From Flavonifractor sp. An100 (GTDB lineage Bacteria; Bacillota; Clostridia; Oscillospirales; Oscillospiraceae), in assembly GCF_002161175.1 (NCBI RefSeq), contig NZ_NFMA01000019.1, positions 1-57,727 on the forward strand: 57,727 nt of DNA, written 5' to 3'. Both the position numbers and the translations under genes were made by a program. This document shows, in pieces, positions 41,840 to 50,112 of the stretch (positions are counted from its first letter, which is position 1; each line of letters begins with the position of its first letter). The notes below the pieces were generated by a model that made no database searches, had not been told where the DNA came from, and saw only the letters and a program-made list of their open reading frames with translations.

Positions 41840-43036
41840 ATGGCTGATGAAAAGAATCTGACCCCGGAACTGACCCTGACCCCAGATGCCGCCGCGGTGC
41901 AAGCCGCTCCCGCCCCCAGCCTGACCCTGGAGCCCAACCTGGACAGTGCCCAGCAGGCCCAGGCGGAGGAGCAGAAGGAGCGGGAGGCCAATGCGGTGAA
42001 GGTGGATGAATCCATGTTCACCGAGGCGGAGCGGAAGATGGTGGAGGAATTTTCCAAGAAGATCGACGTCACCGATTCCAACCTGGTGCTCCAGTACGGG
42101 GCCGCGGCACAGAAGAATATTGCGGCCTTTTCTGAGAGCGCGCTGAACAACGTAAAGACCAAGGACCTGGGGGAGGTGGGCGAAGCCCTGTCCTCCCTGG
42201 TGGTGGAGCTGAAGCACTTCGGGGACGACGAGGAGAAGAAGGGCGGGATCTTCGGCTTTTTCCAGAAAAAGCGCAACGAGCTGGAAGCCATGAAGGCCAG
42301 CTACTCCAAGGCGGAGGCCAATGTGGACAAGATCGTCAAGGTGCTGGAGAACCATCAGGTGGTGCTGATGAAGGACATCGCCATGTTTGACCAGATGTAC
42401 GATCTGAACACCAAGTATTATAAAGAGCTCACCATGTATATCATCGCCGGAAAGAAGCGCCTAGAATATCTGCGGGCCAACGACCTGGAGCAGTTGCGCA
42501 AGAAGGCCCAGGAAACGGGGGCGCAGGAGGACGCCCAGGCTTACAACGACTTTGCCAACCTGTGTGCCCGGTTTGAGAAGAAGCTCCATGACCTGGAGCT
42601 GACCCGGATGATCTCCATTCAGATGGGACCCCAGACCCGTCTGCTGCAGAACAACGACACCCAGATGCTGGAGAAGATCCAGTCCTCTCTGGTCAATACC
42701 ATCCCCCTGTGGAAGAGCCAGATGGTGCTGGCCCTGGGGCTGGAGCATAGCCGGCAGGCCACTGCGGCCCAGACGGCTGTCACCAATATGACCAACGACC
42801 TGCTGAAGAAGAATGCCGACATGCTGAAGATGGGCACCATTGAGACGGCCCGGGAGGCGGAGCGGTCCGTGGTGGATATCCAAACCCTCCAGCACACCAA
42901 CCAACAGCTGATTTCCACCCTGGATGAGGTGATGAAGATTCAGACCGAAGGGGCCCAGAAGCGCCGGGAGGCGGAAGCGGAGCTGGGCCGGATTGAGGGT
43001 GAGCTGAAGCAGAAGCTATTGGAGCTGCGGGGCTAA
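41840..43036 (+). CDS. TelA family toxic anion resistance protein
   Basis: 398 residues from the ATG at 41840; an ATG at 41825 overlaps the ribosome-binding site (GGAGG) itself. An acidic, alanine-rich N-terminal tail (1-60) precedes a long helical TelA domain with the family stretches VLQYGAAAQKNIAAFSESALNNVKTKDLGEVGEALSSLV and FGFFQKKRNELEAMKASYSKAEANVDKIV. The protein is soluble and probably acts at the membrane with the XpaC-like partner. Linked genetically to tellurite and antimicrobial tolerance; mechanism unknown. Confidence 0.93.
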   Translation: MADEKNLTPELTLTPDAAAVQAAPAPSLTLEPNLDSAQQAQAEEQKEREANAVKVDESMFTEAERKMVEEFSKKIDVTDSNLVLQYGAAAQKNIAAFSESALNNVKTKDLGEVGEALSSLVVELKHFGDDEEKKGGIFGFFQKKRNELEAMKASYSKAEANVDKIVKVLENHQVVLMKDIAMFDQMYDLNTKYYKELTMYIIAGKKRLEYLRANDLEQLRKKAQETGAQEDAQAYNDFANLCARFEKKLHDLELTRMISIQMGPQTRLLQNNDTQMLEKIQSSLVNTIPLWKSQMVLALGLEHSRQATAAQTAVTNMTNDLLKKNADMLKMGTIETAREAERSVVDIQTLQHTNQQLISTLDEVMKIQTEGAQKRREAEAELGRIEGELKQKLLELRG

Positions 43037-43079
43037 CCGGTCCGGCAGTCCGGATATACGAGAAGGAAAGGAACCGGCC

Positions 43080-44099
43080 ATGAAATTTTTCCAAAAGACC
43101 TGGGTCGCGGTGGCCCTGACCCTGGTGATGATTGCGGGGGCAGTATGGATCGGCTTGACCCGGGAGGATACCGTACCCAACAGCCCAGCTGCTTCCGGCC
43201 TAGACACCTCTTTGTCCACGGGGGCCTACCAGCAGTGGGTGGGAGATTTTGCTCAGGTGCTCTCTGAGGAAGAGGAGGAGCAGATCTGTCTCTATAACGC
43301 CAACTGGGACCAGCGCTATGGCAGCCTGATTGTGGTGGAGACCCTGGCCTCCGCCCCCAGCACTACCTTGGAGGACTATGCCATCAGCCAGGCCCAGGCC
43401 TTTGAGCTGACCGCTTACGACGGGTATCTTGCCATTGTTCCCAGCACTGGGGAGGCTTATCTGGCAGTGGGGATGGATTACCCCCTCTCCAACAGTCAGA
43501 TTGGCAGCTATTTAAGCCAATATCTTTACGACGATCTCCAGGCCGGGCAGTGCGGCCAGGGTGTGCTGGCTCTGTTTGCGGGGCTGAATCAATACTATGT
43601 GGATAACTACGGGGTTCCGGCCCAGGAGAACGGTTATTATGTGGACCAGGGGTCCCAGATTGTCGGTATGATCATGCTGCTGGTGATCCTCTTTGTCATG
43701 GTCAGCGTCATTGACCGTCTGCGCTATGCCTCTTACCGCCAGCGCTACTACGGGGTGGTCAATCCTCCTGTGATGTTCCGGCCCATCCTGTTCTGGCATG
43801 GGCCTGCCTACGGCTGGTATCATCGCCATTGGCGCAGACCGCCTCCCCCTCCTCCCGGCGGCCCACGAGGCCCAGGTGGCTTTGGCGGCCCGGGCGGGTT
43901 TGGCGGTTTTGGTTCCGGTTCCCGGCCTGGTGGCTCCGGAGGATTCCGGGGCGGCGGGTTTGGAAGCGGTGGCTTTGGTGGTTCCCGAGGCGGCTCCGGT
44001 GGGTTCCGGGGCGGCGGATTCGGAGGTTCCCGTGGGGGCGGCTTCGGCGGCGGCCGGGGCGGTGGCTTTGGCGGCTCCCGGGGCGGCGGCTTCCGGTAA
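43080..44099 (+). CDS. TPM-domain membrane protein with glycine/arginine-rich tail
   Basis: 339 residues. A signal-anchor helix (8-25) is followed by an extracytoplasmic TPM domain of about 130 residues (FAQVLSEEEEEQICLYNANWDQRYGSLIVVETL, AYLAVGMDYPLSNSQIGSYL). A second helix (about 198-215) and a cytoplasmic tail follow. The last 80 residues are Pro then Gly/Phe/Arg/Ser repeats (GGFGGSRGGG type). TPM proteins are putative phosphatases or photosystem-maturation-like factors with no firm role in Firmicutes; the YgcG-like Gly-rich tail is common. Last gene of the xpaC-telA group. Confidence 0.85.
   Translation: MKFFQKTWVAVALTLVMIAGAVWIGLTREDTVPNSPAASGLDTSLSTGAYQQWVGDFAQVLSEEEEEQICLYNANWDQRYGSLIVVETLASAPSTTLEDYAISQAQAFELTAYDGYLAIVPSTGEAYLAVGMDYPLSNSQIGSYLSQYLYDDLQAGQCGQGVLALFAGLNQYYVDNYGVPAQENGYYVDQGSQIVGMIMLLVILFVMVSVIDRLRYASYRQRYYGVVNPPVMFRPILFWHGPAYGWYHRHWRRPPPPPPGGPRGPGGFGGPGGFGGFGSGSRPGGSGGFRGGGFGSGGFGGSRGGSGGFRGGGFGGSRGGGFGGGRGGGFGGSRGGGFR
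43855..44096 (+). repeat. Low-complexity Gly-Phe-Arg coding repeat
   Basis: Degenerate tandem units encoding G-G-F-G-G-S-R-G-G repeats at the 3' end of the TPM gene. It is very GC-rich and also opens long frames in other phases, which are not genes. Confidence 0.85.
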
Positions 44100-44116
44100 C
44101 TAAAACTAAAATAGAG

Positions 44117-44152
44117 AAAAGGACGGCTGCTCTACTGCGGCCGTCCTTTTTC
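44117..44152 (+). terminator. Terminator of the xpaC/telA/TPM operon
   Basis: Stem AAAAGGACGGC (44117-44127) with GCCGTCCTTTT (44140-44150), T-rich arm at the 3' side. Confidence 0.85.
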
Positions 44153-44241
44153 GTGGTCCAATCGGCTTGGGAGGAGGAATACCCGGGGGACCCGTCTCAT
44201 ATAGTGGGGAGGAACAAACGATTTCGGGAGAGTGATAACCC

Positions 44242-44868
44242 ATGAGACAGGGCTCTGACCTCAATCATATTCAACTCCACGGCCGGGTGGGTGCTCCGCC
44301 CACCCTTTCTCATTTCAACCACGGGGTGGAGTTTTACCGCTTTCCACTCCACGTCCGGCGTCTATCCGGTACAGAGGACCGGATCAACGTGGTTCTTCCC
44401 CATTCCCTGCTGGAACAGGCAGGAGAGCTGGAGGAGGGACAGGAGGCAAGCGTGTGGGGGGAGGTACGTACCTTCAATAACCGCAGCGGAATTGGCAGCC
44501 GGCTGGTAATTAGCACCTTTGCCCGTCAGTTGGAGCTGGGGCCCGGGCTAGACGGAAACCGGCTGGAGCTGACTGGGACCCTGTGTAAGCCGCCCAGCCT
44601 GCGGGCTACTCCTCTGGGACGGACCATCTGCGATATGATTTTGGCGGTAAACCGGCGCTACGGAAGGGCGGATTATTTGCCCTGCATTGCCTGGGGGAGC
44701 CTGGCACACCGCTGCGGTGGACTGCAGGTGGGCGACCGTGTCCATTTAAACGGGCGGCTTCAAAGCAGAGAGTATACCAAGCTGGTGGGAGAGGAGCTGG
44801 AGGAACGGTTGGCCTTTGAGGTGTCGGTGATGTCCCTGGTGTCTGAAACGGTGGGGGAAGGAGAATAG
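44242..44868 (+). CDS. Tandem OB-fold, single-stranded-DNA-binding-like protein
   Basis: 208 residues; GGGAGAG precedes the ATG. Two OB-fold-like halves are visible: residues about 6-95 (IQLHGRVGAPPTLSHFNHGVEFYRFPLHVRR, EEGQEASVWGEV) and about 103-200 (LELTGTLCKPPSLRATPLGRTICDMILAVNR, VGDRVHLNGRLQSREYTK). The second half resembles SSB/PriB core sequences. No acidic SSB tip (DDDIPF) is at the C-terminus, so it is probably not the housekeeping SSB. It may bind nucleic acid as a pseudo-dimer. No partner genes nearby. Confidence 0.75.
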   Translation: MRQGSDLNHIQLHGRVGAPPTLSHFNHGVEFYRFPLHVRRLSGTEDRINVVLPHSLLEQAGELEEGQEASVWGEVRTFNNRSGIGSRLVISTFARQLELGPGLDGNRLELTGTLCKPPSLRATPLGRTICDMILAVNRRYGRADYLPCIAWGSLAHRCGGLQVGDRVHLNGRLQSREYTKLVGEELEERLAFEVSVMSLVSETVGEGE

Positions 44869-44956
44869 AGGGCACTGGCGAGAGGTACCCTCCAGGAATG
44901 GTCTTTTTTCTGACGAAAATGGACTACTTTTACTTATTTTTAGGGAAAAAGGGACA

Positions 44957-44985
44957 TTGACATTAAAAATTGTTTCCACTATAAT
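44957..44985 (+). promoter_or_regulatory. Consensus sigma-A promoter of the MATE gene
   Basis: TTGACA (44957-44962), 17-base spacer, TATAAT (44980-44985). It shows that the MATE start must lie further downstream. Confidence 0.92.
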
Positions 44986-45043
44986 TACCCTTTGTCCAAC
45001 TGTATTGTACTGGGCATGTGTTGTGTACAAAGGAGGAACTTGC

Positions 45044-46423
45044 GTGGAACAAACGGTCAATGAGAACAAAATGGGCGTTATGCCTGTGAACAAGCTGCTG
45101 CTGAATATGGCGGTACCCATGGTGATTTCCATGCTGGTGCAGGCGCTGTACAATGTGGTGGACAGCGTCTTTGTGGCCCAGCTGAGTGAGGATGCTCTGA
45201 ACGCCGTGTCTCTGGCGTTTCCGGTGCAGAATCTGATGATTTCTGTAGCGGTGGGTACCGGCGTAGGTATCAACGCCCTGCTGTCCCGGAGTTTGGGGCA
45301 AAAAGAGCAGCAGCGGGCCAACCAAGCGGCGCTCAACGGCCTGTTTCTGGCCTTGGTAAGCTGCTTGGTATTTACGGTGCTGGGCTTTACTGCCTCCCGT
45401 TTATTTTATACCATTCAGACCGACATTGCGCCCATTGTAGACTATGGCACGGATTACCTGACCATCTGCTGCGGCGTAAGTGTAGGCATGTTTGCCAGTG
45501 TCACCCTGGACCGGATTTTGCAAGCCACCGGACGTACCTTCTATACCATGATCACCCAGGCGGTGGGCGCGATCATCAACATCATTCTGGACCCCATTTT
45601 GATCTTTGGCCTGTTTGGAATGCCCCGGATGGAGGTAGCCGGAGCGGCGCTGGCCACGGTAATCGGTCAGATCTGCGGTGCCTGTCTGTCCCTGTTCTTC
45701 AATCTGACCCACAATCCCGATGTCAACTTTTCGCTGAAGGGCTTCCGCCCCAATGGGGGGATCATTGCCGGTATCTATAGCGTTGGTATCCCCTCCATCG
45801 CCATGCAGTCCATTGGTTCGGTGATGGTGTTTGGCATGAATCAGATCCTGATTGCCTTTACTGCCACTGCTACTGCGGTGTTTGGTGTGTATTTTAAGCT
45901 GCAGTCCTTTATCTTCATGCCTGTGTTTGGGCTGAACAACGGAATGGTGCCCATTGTGGCCTACAACTACGGAGCCCGTAAACCGGACCGGATTTGCAAG
46001 ACCATTAAGCTGAGCGTTGCCTATGCGGTGGGTATTATGGCCATTGGATTTTTGGCCTTCCAACTGATTCCGCACGTCTTTTTGGGAATGTTCATGGCGG
46101 AGGGAGAAGGAAGCCAGGACATGCTGACCATTGGAGTGCCTGCCCTGCGGATCATATCCGTCAGCTTTTTGCTGGCGGGATTCAGTGTGGTGTGCTCCTC
46201 CGTGTTCCAGGCCCTGGGCCATGGGGTGCTGAGCCTGATCGTCTCAGTGATTCGTCAGCTGGTGGTGCTGCTGCCGGTTGCTTTTCTGCTCTCCCGCCTG
46301 TATGGCCTGGAGGCTGTGTGGTTTGCCTTCCCCTTTGCGGAGCTGTTTTCCGGCGGCCTGTGCGCGCTGTTTTTGCGCCGGGTCTACCGACATGAAATTG
46401 CTCCCATGACCATGAAGAAATAA
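45044..46423 (+). CDS. MATE family efflux transporter
   Basis: 459 residues from a GTG at 45044, 7 bases after AGGAGG; earlier in-frame codons fall between the promoter and the ribosome-binding site. Twelve membrane helices in two MatE halves (about 18-180 and 240-400) with VPMVISMLVQALYNVVDSVFVAQLSEDALNAVS and SLGQKEQQRANQAALNG, typical of the clostridial subfamily. It would expel drugs or metabolites in exchange for Na+ or H+. Monocistronic. Confidence 0.94.
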   Translation: MEQTVNENKMGVMPVNKLLLNMAVPMVISMLVQALYNVVDSVFVAQLSEDALNAVSLAFPVQNLMISVAVGTGVGINALLSRSLGQKEQQRANQAALNGLFLALVSCLVFTVLGFTASRLFYTIQTDIAPIVDYGTDYLTICCGVSVGMFASVTLDRILQATGRTFYTMITQAVGAIINIILDPILIFGLFGMPRMEVAGAALATVIGQICGACLSLFFNLTHNPDVNFSLKGFRPNGGIIAGIYSVGIPSIAMQSIGSVMVFGMNQILIAFTATATAVFGVYFKLQSFIFMPVFGLNNGMVPIVAYNYGARKPDRICKTIKLSVAYAVGIMAIGFLAFQLIPHVFLGMFMAEGEGSQDMLTIGVPALRIISVSFLLAGFSVVCSSVFQALGHGVLSLIVSVIRQLVVLLPVAFLLSRLYGLEAVWFAFPFAELFSGGLCALFLRRVYRHEIAPMTMKK

Positions 46424-46466
46424 AAAAGACCCGCCACCGTTTTTAAACGGCGGCGGGTCTTTTTAT
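46422..46466. terminator. Bidirectional terminator between MATE and trhA
   Basis: Stem AAAAAGACCCGCC/GGCGGGTCTTTTT (46423-46435 and 46452-46464) with an inner CCGTTT/AAACGG pairing and U-rich arms in both directions, shared by two convergent genes. Confidence 0.9.
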
Positions 46467-46467
46467 T

Positions 46468-47190
46468 TTACAGTGCAGCGATTACCTGGAACATCATAAT
46501 AAAGTGGGCAATGCTTCCCAGGAGAATAAACACGTGGAAAATTTCGTGGCATCCAAACCGGGGATTGTTCCGGCCCGGCCATTTTACTGCATAGAGGACG
46601 CCTCCCACCGTGTACAGAAGGCCGCCGGTCAGCAGCCAGAAAAAACCGATGCTGGGTAGCGTGCGGTGGATGGGTTCGATGGCCAACAGGGCCAGCCAGC
46701 CCATGACCAGGTAAATGAGGCTGATCAGCCAGCGGGGGATGGATAGCTTCACCAGGGTCAGAAGGATGCCCAGCAGACCGAAGGCCCAGACGAGGGACAG
46801 CAGAGCCGGTCCTCCACAGTCCCGCAGGGCGGTAAAACAGATGGGGGTGTAGCTGCCGGCAATCAGCAGATAGATGGAACAGTGGTCATATTTCCGCAGA
46901 GCGATGCGTCCAGCTACAGACACATTGAGGCAGTGGTATAGGGTGCTGGCCGTATAAAGACAGATCATCGACAGCCCATAGATCAAAAAAAGAACAAAGT
47001 TGAGCCAGTTGCCCTGCACGGTACTGCGCAGAAGCAGGGCGGCCGTGCCAACCAGAGCCAATGCAGCGCCCGCACCATGAGTCAGGGCGGACCAGGGGCG
47101 CAGGCCATCATAAGGGTCCCTGGTTTCCCGCTGGCGGCGGGGTCTGGAAATTGGAATAGGGGTTGAAAGGGAAAGAGAATCGGAACGCAT
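46468..47190 (-). CDS. trhA: Hemolysin III/PAQR family membrane homeostasis protein
   Basis: 240 residues from the ATG at 47190, behind AAAGGAG. After a basic, Ser/Pro-rich cytoplasmic start there are seven membrane helices. The PAQR zinc-site motifs are present: STLYHCL in helix 2-3, LRKYDHCSIYLLIAGSYTPIC, and the C-terminal HEIFHVFILLGSIAHF. Bacterial TrhA adjusts membrane energetics or fluidity; true haemolysis is doubtful. Monocistronic. Confidence 0.94.
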   Translation of the reverse strand: MRSDSLSLSTPIPISRPRRQRETRDPYDGLRPWSALTHGAGAALALVGTAALLLRSTVQGNWLNFVLFLIYGLSMICLYTASTLYHCLNVSVAGRIALRKYDHCSIYLLIAGSYTPICFTALRDCGGPALLSLVWAFGLLGILLTLVKLSIPRWLISLIYLVMGWLALLAIEPIHRTLPSIGFFWLLTGGLLYTVGGVLYAVKWPGRNNPRFGCHEIFHVFILLGSIAHFIMMFQVIAAL

Positions 47191-47320
47191 GATACACACT
47201 CCTTTCGAAAGAAGCGACATGATTGATCATGTGTACAGTATATGCGCAGCTAGAAAAAATATCAATATAAAAAATGACCAAATATAATATTAAAAACTAG
47301 ATTATAGAATATAAAAAACA

Positions 47321-47349
47321 GCGCCGGGTTGTCCGGCGCCGCTTTTTTT
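47321..47349. terminator. Terminator downstream of the ferredoxin
   Basis: GCGCCGG-GTTGT-CCGGCGC (47321-47327, 47333-47339) flanked by AAAAAACA and GCTTTTTTT, so it can act in both directions; on the minus strand it ends the ferredoxin transcript. Confidence 0.8.
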
Positions 47350-47353
47350 GCAC

Positions 47354-47524
47354 TTAACCCTGAGAAATAGCGCTCATGGGGCAGGTATCCGCGCAGGAAC
47401 CGCAGTCCAGGCAGGAACCGGCGTTGATCTCGTAGTGGTCAGCGCCCTGAGAAATGGCACCCACGGGGCAAGCATCCGCGCAGGAACCACAGCTGATGCA
47501 GGCATCACTGATGACATAAGCCAT
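47354..47524 (-). CDS. 2[4Fe-4S] ferredoxin, clostridial type
   Basis: 56 residues from the ATG at 47524 (GGGAGGTG upstream). Two CxxCxxCxxxCP motifs (CISCGSCADACPVGAI and CLDCGSCADTCPMSAI) in an internally duplicated protein give eight cysteine ligands. It is a low-potential electron carrier of anaerobic metabolism, for example for pyruvate:ferredoxin oxidoreductase or for activating the dehydratase at 2-5 kb. Its promoter overlaps a clear palindrome at 47541-47562. Confidence 0.97.
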   Translation of the reverse strand: MAYVISDACISCGSCADACPVGAISQGADHYEINAGSCLDCGSCADTCPMSAISQG

Positions 47525-47540
47525 GATAAGTACACCTCCC

Positions 47541-47562
47541 TTAGAATGTACCTTCATTCTAA
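47541..47562. promoter_or_regulatory. Palindromic candidate operator at the ferredoxin promoter
   Basis: TTAGAATG-TACCTT-CATTCTAA, a perfect 8-bp dyad with a 6-base spacer, overlapping the -10 box of the ferredoxin promoter. Not a CIRCE, Fur or PerR consensus; the regulator is unknown. Confidence 0.5.
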
Positions 47563-47583
47563 CACAACTTTTTAAAATTGCAA
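47556..47583 (-). promoter_or_regulatory. Probable sigma-A promoter of the ferredoxin gene
   Basis: Minus strand TTGCAA (47583-47578), 16-base spacer, TAGAAT (47561-47556). Confidence 0.6.
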
Positions 47584-47640
47584 TGCTAAATTTTAGAAAA
47601 GGGGGCATCCTTAAAAAAGATTTTATATTGAGGTGATGAT

Positions 47641-50070
47641 ATGGGGGACAGCCGTTTTACATCGACGGCGTTGGGGGCCATACGGTTGGCTCAGGAAAAT
47701 GCAGCCCGGTTGGGCCACAGCTATGTGGGCAGCGAACATCTTTTGCTGGGGCTGGCCAGCCAGGAATATAGCCCTGCCGCCAACGCCCTGCGCCGGGCGG
47801 GAGCGGACCGGCAGACCCTGCAAAAGGCCATTGCCCAGAGGGTAGGAATCGGGGTTCCGGCCCGGTCGCTCCACCAGGGGCTGACGCCCCATTGCTGTCA
47901 GGCCATTCGCGGGGCGGTGGGCGAGAGCCGGCGCCTGGGCCAGCGTGCGGTCAACTCCGAGCACCTGTTGCTGGGGCTGTTGGGGGAGGAGGAGAGCGCG
48001 GCCTATCAGCTGCTCATCGCCTGCGGCGTGGATGCCGCACAGTTGTACCAGGGAGTGTCGGCCTCTTTGGGAGGGGAGCAGATTCCCTCCCAAAGAGGCC
48101 GCCCCCGGGAGGGGGAGGCGCGGATGATGTCTGATACCCGGCAGCTGGACCAGTGTGCCAGAGACCTGACAGCCATGGCCTCCGAGGGGCGGCTGGACCC
48201 CGTAATTGGACGGGAAAAAGAGTTGGAGCGGGTCATCCAGATTTTGTCCCGGCGTACAAAGAACAACCCCGCCCTGATTGGAGAGCCTGGCGTTGGTAAG
48301 ACCGCTGTGGTGGAAGGGTTGGCCCTGTCCATTGCAGACGGCACGGCGCCGGCACATCTGCTGGGGCGGCGGGTGTGCGCCCTGGATCTGACGGCAATGG
48401 TGGCGGGCACCAAGTACCGGGGAGAATTTGAGGAAAAGCTCAAACATGTGCTGGCCGAAGTGCGCCGGGCTGGAAATGTGATTTTGTTTATTGACGAGCT
48501 GCACACCATAGTAGGGGCGGGAAGCGCCGAGGGTGCCATTGACGCGGCCAATATTTTGAAACCGGCCCTGGCCCGGGGAGAAATCCAGGTGATTGGGGCC
48601 ACCACCATTGACGAGTACCGCCGTCATATTGAGAAGGATCCGGCCCTGGAGCGGCGGTTCCAGCCCATCACAGTGGGAGAACCCGACCGGGAGCAGGCGC
48701 TGGCCATCCTGCGGGGGCTGCGGGGCCGGTACGAGGCCCATCACCATCTGACCATCACCGATCAGGCGCTGGAGGCGGCGGTGGACCTGTCCATCCGGTA
48801 TCTGCCCCAGCGGTTTTTGCCGGACAAGGCCATTGATCTGGTGGATGAGGCGGCGGCCCGAGCCCGTCTGGACCGGAGAAGTCTGCCCGAGGAGCTGCAA
48901 AACCTGGAGGGGAGGGCGGCCCAGGCGGGCAAGCAGATGACCCAGGCCATCCGGGAACAAAATTTTGAGCAGGCAGCCATGCTGCGGGATGCGGAGTGGG
49001 ATTTCCGGCGCCAGCTGGAGGAGGGCAAGCAAAAGTGGCTGGCGGGCCAGGGGCCCAAGAGGGTGGAGGAGGAGCACATCCGGGCGGTGCTGACCCAATG
49101 GACTGGCGTGCCGGTGACCGCCCCCGACGAGGCAGACCGGAGGGCGCTGGCGGAATTGGACGGAGCGCTGCGAAAGCGGCTGTTGGGGCAGAACCAGGCG
49201 GTGGATACCGTGGTGCGGGCCATCCGCAGGGGGCGGCTGGGGCTCCATGATCCCCGGCGTCCGGTGGGCTGCTTTTTGCTGTTGGGGCCCAGCGGAGTGG
49301 GAAAGACCCAGCTGTGCCGGAGCCTGGCTACAGCCCTGTTTGGCAGCCAAGAGGCGCTGCTTCGCTTTGATATGTCGGAGTACCAGGAAGCCCATACCGT
49401 CTCCCGCCTCATCGGCTCTCCCCCAGGCTATGTGGGCCACGAGGAGGGCGGCCAGCTCACCGAGCGGGTGCGGCGCGCACCCTGGTCTGTGGTGCTGCTG
49501 GACGAGCTGGAGAAGGCCCATCGGGATGTGTGGTCCATTCTGCTGCAGGTGATGGAGGAGGGCGTGCTCACCGATGCCCAGGGGAGAAAGACGGATTTTC
49601 GCAACACGGTGCTGGTCATGACCTCCAACCTGGGTGCTCAGCGGTTTGCCCGGGGTGGCCGGCTGGGCTTCGCTCCGGGGAAAGAGGAGCAGCGGGAACA
49701 GCTGGAGCAGGAGGTGCTGGCGGACGCCCGGGCCACCTTTGCCCCGGAGTTTATGAACCGTCTGGACGCCGCCCTGGTGTTCCACCCCCTGGAGGAGGAG
49801 ACGTTGGGTGCCATTACCCGCCAGCTGCTGACTGAGACCACCGGGCGGTTGGAAAAACTGGGGGTGTCCGTACAGGTGGAGGATGAGGCAGTGGCGCTGA
49901 TTGCCCGGAAGGGGGGAGACCGGGAATATGGGGCGCGGCCTTTGCGCCGGGCCATTGCCACTTTGGTGGAGGACCCGGCCGCGGACCTGCTGCTGGCGGG
50001 GCAGATGAAGCAAGGGGATACCGTCCAGGTCACGGCCCAGGACGGACAAGTCCGGCTGCGGCTGGTTTGA
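47641..50070 (+). CDS. ClpC-type ATP-dependent Clp protease ATP-binding subunit
   Basis: 809 residues; GAGGTGAT precedes the ATG. Domains: two Clp_N repeats (about 3-140), AAA+ 1 with GEPGVGKTA and [12 protein letters not shown], a short middle segment with a UVR motif (IREQNFEQAAMLRDAEWDFRRQLEE), AAA+ 2 with GPSGVGKTQ and LLDELEKAHRDV. After the second module a GGRLGFAPG loop provides the LGF tripeptide expected to dock on ClpP. The short middle domain and UVR motif define ClpC, not ClpB. The usual ctsR-mcsA-mcsB neighbours are missing, so its regulation and adaptor use may differ. Confidence 0.92.
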   Translation: MGDSRFTSTALGAIRLAQENAARLGHSYVGSEHLLLGLASQEYSPAANALRRAGADRQTLQKAIAQRVGIGVPARSLHQGLTPHCCQAIRGAVGESRRLGQRAVNSEHLLLGLLGEEESAAYQLLIACGVDAAQLYQGVSASLGGEQIPSQRGRPREGEARMMSDTRQLDQCARDLTAMASEGRLDPVIGREKELERVIQILSRRTKNNPALIGEPGVGKTAVVEGLALSIADGTAPAHLLGRRVCALDLTAMVAGTKYRGEFEEKLKHVLAEVRRAGNVILFIDELHTIVGAGSAEGAIDAANILKPALARGEIQVIGATTIDEYRRHIEKDPALERRFQPITVGEPDREQALAILRGLRGRYEAHHHLTITDQALEAAVDLSIRYLPQRFLPDKAIDLVDEAAARARLDRRSLPEELQNLEGRAAQAGKQMTQAIREQNFEQAAMLRDAEWDFRRQLEEGKQKWLAGQGPKRVEEEHIRAVLTQWTGVPVTAPDEADRRALAELDGALRKRLLGQNQAVDTVVRAIRRGRLGLHDPRRPVGCFLLLGPSGVGKTQLCRSLATALFGSQEALLRFDMSEYQEAHTVSRLIGSPPGYVGHEEGGQLTERVRRAPWSVVLLDELEKAHRDVWSILLQVMEEGVLTDAQGRKTDFRNTVLVMTSNLGAQRFARGGRLGFAPGKEEQREQLEQEVLADARATFAPEFMNRLDAALVFHPLEEETLGAITRQLLTETTGRLEKLGVSVQVEDEAVALIARKGGDREYGARPLRRAIATLVEDPAADLLLAGQMKQGDTVQVTAQDGQVRLRLV

Positions 50071-50074
50071 TAGA

Positions 50075-50108
50075 AAACGCCCGTGGGACCACTGTCCCAC
50101 GGGCGTTT
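50075..50108. terminator. Terminator between clpC-type gene and the biosynthetic operon
   Basis: 14-bp stem (50075-50088 and 50095-50108), 6-base loop, TTTGTTGT on the plus side. The leftward phosphopantetheinyl transferase ends five bases beyond it, so it probably serves both. Confidence 0.75.
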
Positions 50109-50112
50109 GTTG

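Noticed and set aside
43855-44096. Repeat array that could be mistaken for a CRISPR or minisatellite
   Set aside because: Repeats are in frame, degenerate and encode a Gly/Phe/Arg tail; no spacers of constant length.
44957-45043. Extended MATE N-terminus starting at the TTG at 44957
   Set aside because: That codon is part of the consensus -35 box and the -10 follows it; AGGAGG at 45031 points to the GTG at 45044.
47623-50100. An 825-residue open frame on the minus strand opposite the ClpC-type gene
   Set aside because: It mirrors a highly supported ClpC coding sequence. The translation is Pro/Gln/Gly/Arg/Leu-rich with no domain, as expected from GC-rich codon bias on the opposite strand.
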